DNA from: an uncultured Roseburia sp.
GTDB lineage: Bacteria > Bacillota > Clostridia > Lachnospirales > Lachnospiraceae
Assembly: GCA_934292805.1 (NCBI GenBank)
Contig: CAKQXQ010000048.1
Coordinates: 1 to 15,922 of the forward strand
Direction: 5' to 3'
Length of the DNA: 15,922 nucleotides
Position numbers and translations under genes: made by a program. Each line of letters starts with the position of its first letter. Within the stretch, counting starts at the first letter, position 1. Below, one piece after another: positions 15,031 to 15,922 of the stretch. The notes beneath the pieces are model-generated. The model was not told where the DNA came from, ran no database searches, and saw only the letters and a list, made by a program, of their open reading frames with translations.

Positions 15031-15080
15031 ATGGCTGTCTTGAAAATTTGTGTCTAAAAGCAGATTTTTAGGGCAGCTAT
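15031..15080 (+). other. Nested hairpin between tsaD and ispD
   Basis: ATGGCTGTC at 15031-15039 pairs with GGCAGCTAT at 15072-15080 (two wobbles), enclosing CTAAAA at 15054-15059 with TTTTAG at 15066-15071. There is no T-run after it, so it is a poor terminator; it could be an mRNA processing or stability element. It ends 6 nt before the ribosome site of ispD. Confidence 0.4.
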
Positions 15081-15101
15081 AGTTGTTGGAGGGAGAAAAC
15101 A

Positions 15102-15797
15102 ATGAAAAAATATGCAGCAATTGTTCTTGCGGCAGGTTCGGGCAGCAGGATGAATACACAGGTACACAAGCAATATCTGTTATTACAGGGGAGACCAATC
15201 CTCTACTATTCACTGAAGGCATTTGAGGAGAGTCCTGTAGATGAGATAATTCTTGTTGTAGGGAAAGGTGAAATTACCTACTGTCAGACAGAGATTATAG
15301 AAAAATATCATATTACAAAAGTGAGCCATATTGTTGAAGGCGGCAAAGAAAGATATCATTCTGTTTTTGAAGGATTAAAATGCACAAAAGAGGCAGACTA
15401 TGTTCTGATCCATGATGGGGCAAGACCGTTTCTTGATCAGCAGATAATCAGACAAAGCATGGATGCAGTAATAAAATATCAGGCATGTGTGGTTGGAATG
15501 CCGGTAAAAGATACAATAAAAATAGCGGATGATGACTGTTATGCAAAAGAAACGCCGGAGCGTAAAAAAGTATGGATGATCCAGACGCCGCAGACTTTTG
15601 AAAGAAAGCTGATCTATGATGCTTATGAAAGAATGCTGCAAAAAGAAGATTCGGCGATCACAGATGATGCGATGGTATTAGAACGTGTCACAGGAAAGAA
15701 AACAAAGCTGATCCATGGAAGCTATCGAAATATTAAGATAACAACGCCAGAAGATCTTCTGATCGCAGATGTATATTTGAAAAACCCTGAAAAATAA
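15102..15797 (+). CDS. ispD: 2-C-methyl-D-erythritol 4-phosphate cytidylyltransferase
   Basis: 231 residues, the usual IspD length. IspD joins CTP and methylerythritol phosphate to give CDP-methylerythritol in the non-mevalonate isoprenoid pathway. The nucleotide-binding loop is IVLAAGSGSRM at residues 7-17, followed by HKQYLLLQGRPIL. Other family segments are VEGGKERYHSVFEGL, VLIHDGARPFL, VGMPVKDTIK, IQTPQTFERKLI, ITDDAMVLER and NIKITTPEDL. GGAGGGAG at 15088-15095 gives a strong ribosome site 6 nt before the ATG. It is the last gene of the run, 77 nt after tsaD. The presence of ispD implies the MEP pathway. Confidence 0.95.
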   Translation: MKKYAAIVLAAGSGSRMNTQVHKQYLLLQGRPILYYSLKAFEESPVDEIILVVGKGEITYCQTEIIEKYHITKVSHIVEGGKERYHSVFEGLKCTKEADYVLIHDGARPFLDQQIIRQSMDAVIKYQACVVGMPVKDTIKIADDDCYAKETPERKKVWMIQTPQTFERKLIYDAYERMLQKEDSAITDDAMVLERVTGKKTKLIHGSYRNIKITTPEDLLIADVYLKNPEK

Positions 15798-15848
15798 GGC
15801 ATAAAATAAGCACTTTAGAAAAAATGCAAAAAAACATTAAAAAAGTGG

Positions 15849-15877
15849 TTGACACAAATGCATTCTGGTGATAGAAT
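15849..15877 (+). promoter_or_regulatory. Strong promoter of the tRNA gene at the window end
   Basis: A perfect TTGACA at 15849-15854 and TAGAAT at 15872-15877 with a 17-nt spacer. Transcription would begin near 15884, about 24 nt before the mature tRNA 5' end. Confidence 0.82.
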
Positions 15878-15907
15878 AAATCTCGCACTGATTGAGGTGC
15901 GAAACAC

Positions 15908-15922
15908 GGAGAGGTATCGAAG
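15908..15922 (+). tRNA. Probable tRNA-Ser, first 15 nt only
   Basis: The last 15 bases, GGAGAGGTATCGAAG, match the acceptor strand (GGAGAGG), TA and start of the D-arm (TCGAAG) of bacterial tRNA-Ser genes. The anticodon lies beyond the window, so the identity rests on this short stretch and on the strong promoter just upstream. Confidence 0.62.

Noticed and set aside
15798..15848. Terminator after ispD
   Set aside because: The stretch is A-rich with CACTTT and AAAGTG able to pair only across a long loop and without a T-run; not a credible intrinsic terminator.
1..15922. CRISPR array, complete IS element or prophage
   Set aside because: No regularly spaced direct repeats, no intact transposase or integrase, and no phage structural genes are visible in the window.

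Overview
The window looks like a chromosomal segment of a gut-type, low-to-mid GC clostridium, most likely family Lachnospiraceae. The grounds are AT-rich spacers, strong AGGAG-type ribosome sites, sigma-A promoters of TTGACA-17-TATAAT form, a remnant of an Rpn/PD-(D/E)XK nuclease transposase, an AAA-ATPase-like/PDDEXK gene, and a typical Firmicutes block of tsaE-tsaB-rimI-tsaD. Genus and species cannot be read from the sequence alone.

Layout. (1) 1-438: the 3' end of proS and a strong intrinsic terminator. (2) 455-759, minus strand: a decayed C-terminal piece of an Rpn-type nuclease/transposase. (3) 969-5130: a small cluster of two proteins that look like the two halves of a UbiV/UbiU-type peptidase-U32 iron-sulfur pair. 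A gene for an AAA-ATPase-like protein with a C-terminal PDDEXK nuclease signature lies between them and has its own promoter. The second U32 gene starts 3 nt after the ATPase stop. (4) 5200-6760: an NCS2 purine (xanthine/urate-type) permease with a structured 5' leader and a terminator. (5) 6761-6885: a GC-rich multi-hairpin intergenic repeat element. (6) 6895-9102: tex with its own promoter. (7) 9136-10256: an FMN riboswitch with terminator controlling ribU, the riboflavin-binding subunit of an ECF transporter. (8) 10265-15797: one long run of genes, ycxB-like, tsaE, tsaB, rimI, rnz, a membrane-anchored unknown, tsaD and ispD, most likely co-transcribed. (9) 15849-15922: a promoter and the first 15 nt of a probable tRNA-Ser cut by the window edge.

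How the genes work together. TsaE, TsaB and TsaD make the t6A modification at position 37 of ANN-decoding tRNAs. RimI is the N-terminal acetyltransferase usually found beside them, and RNase Z matures tRNA 3' ends, so the last third is largely a tRNA-maturation operon. ribU is switched by FMN, its downstream product. The most unusual part is 1050-5130: a pair of U32 proteins with UbiV-like and UbiU-like cysteine layouts, in a lineage not expected to make ubiquinone, with an ATPase/nuclease gene lodged between them. The UbiV-like member also carries an extra N-terminal domain of about 200 residues that resembles PilZ.
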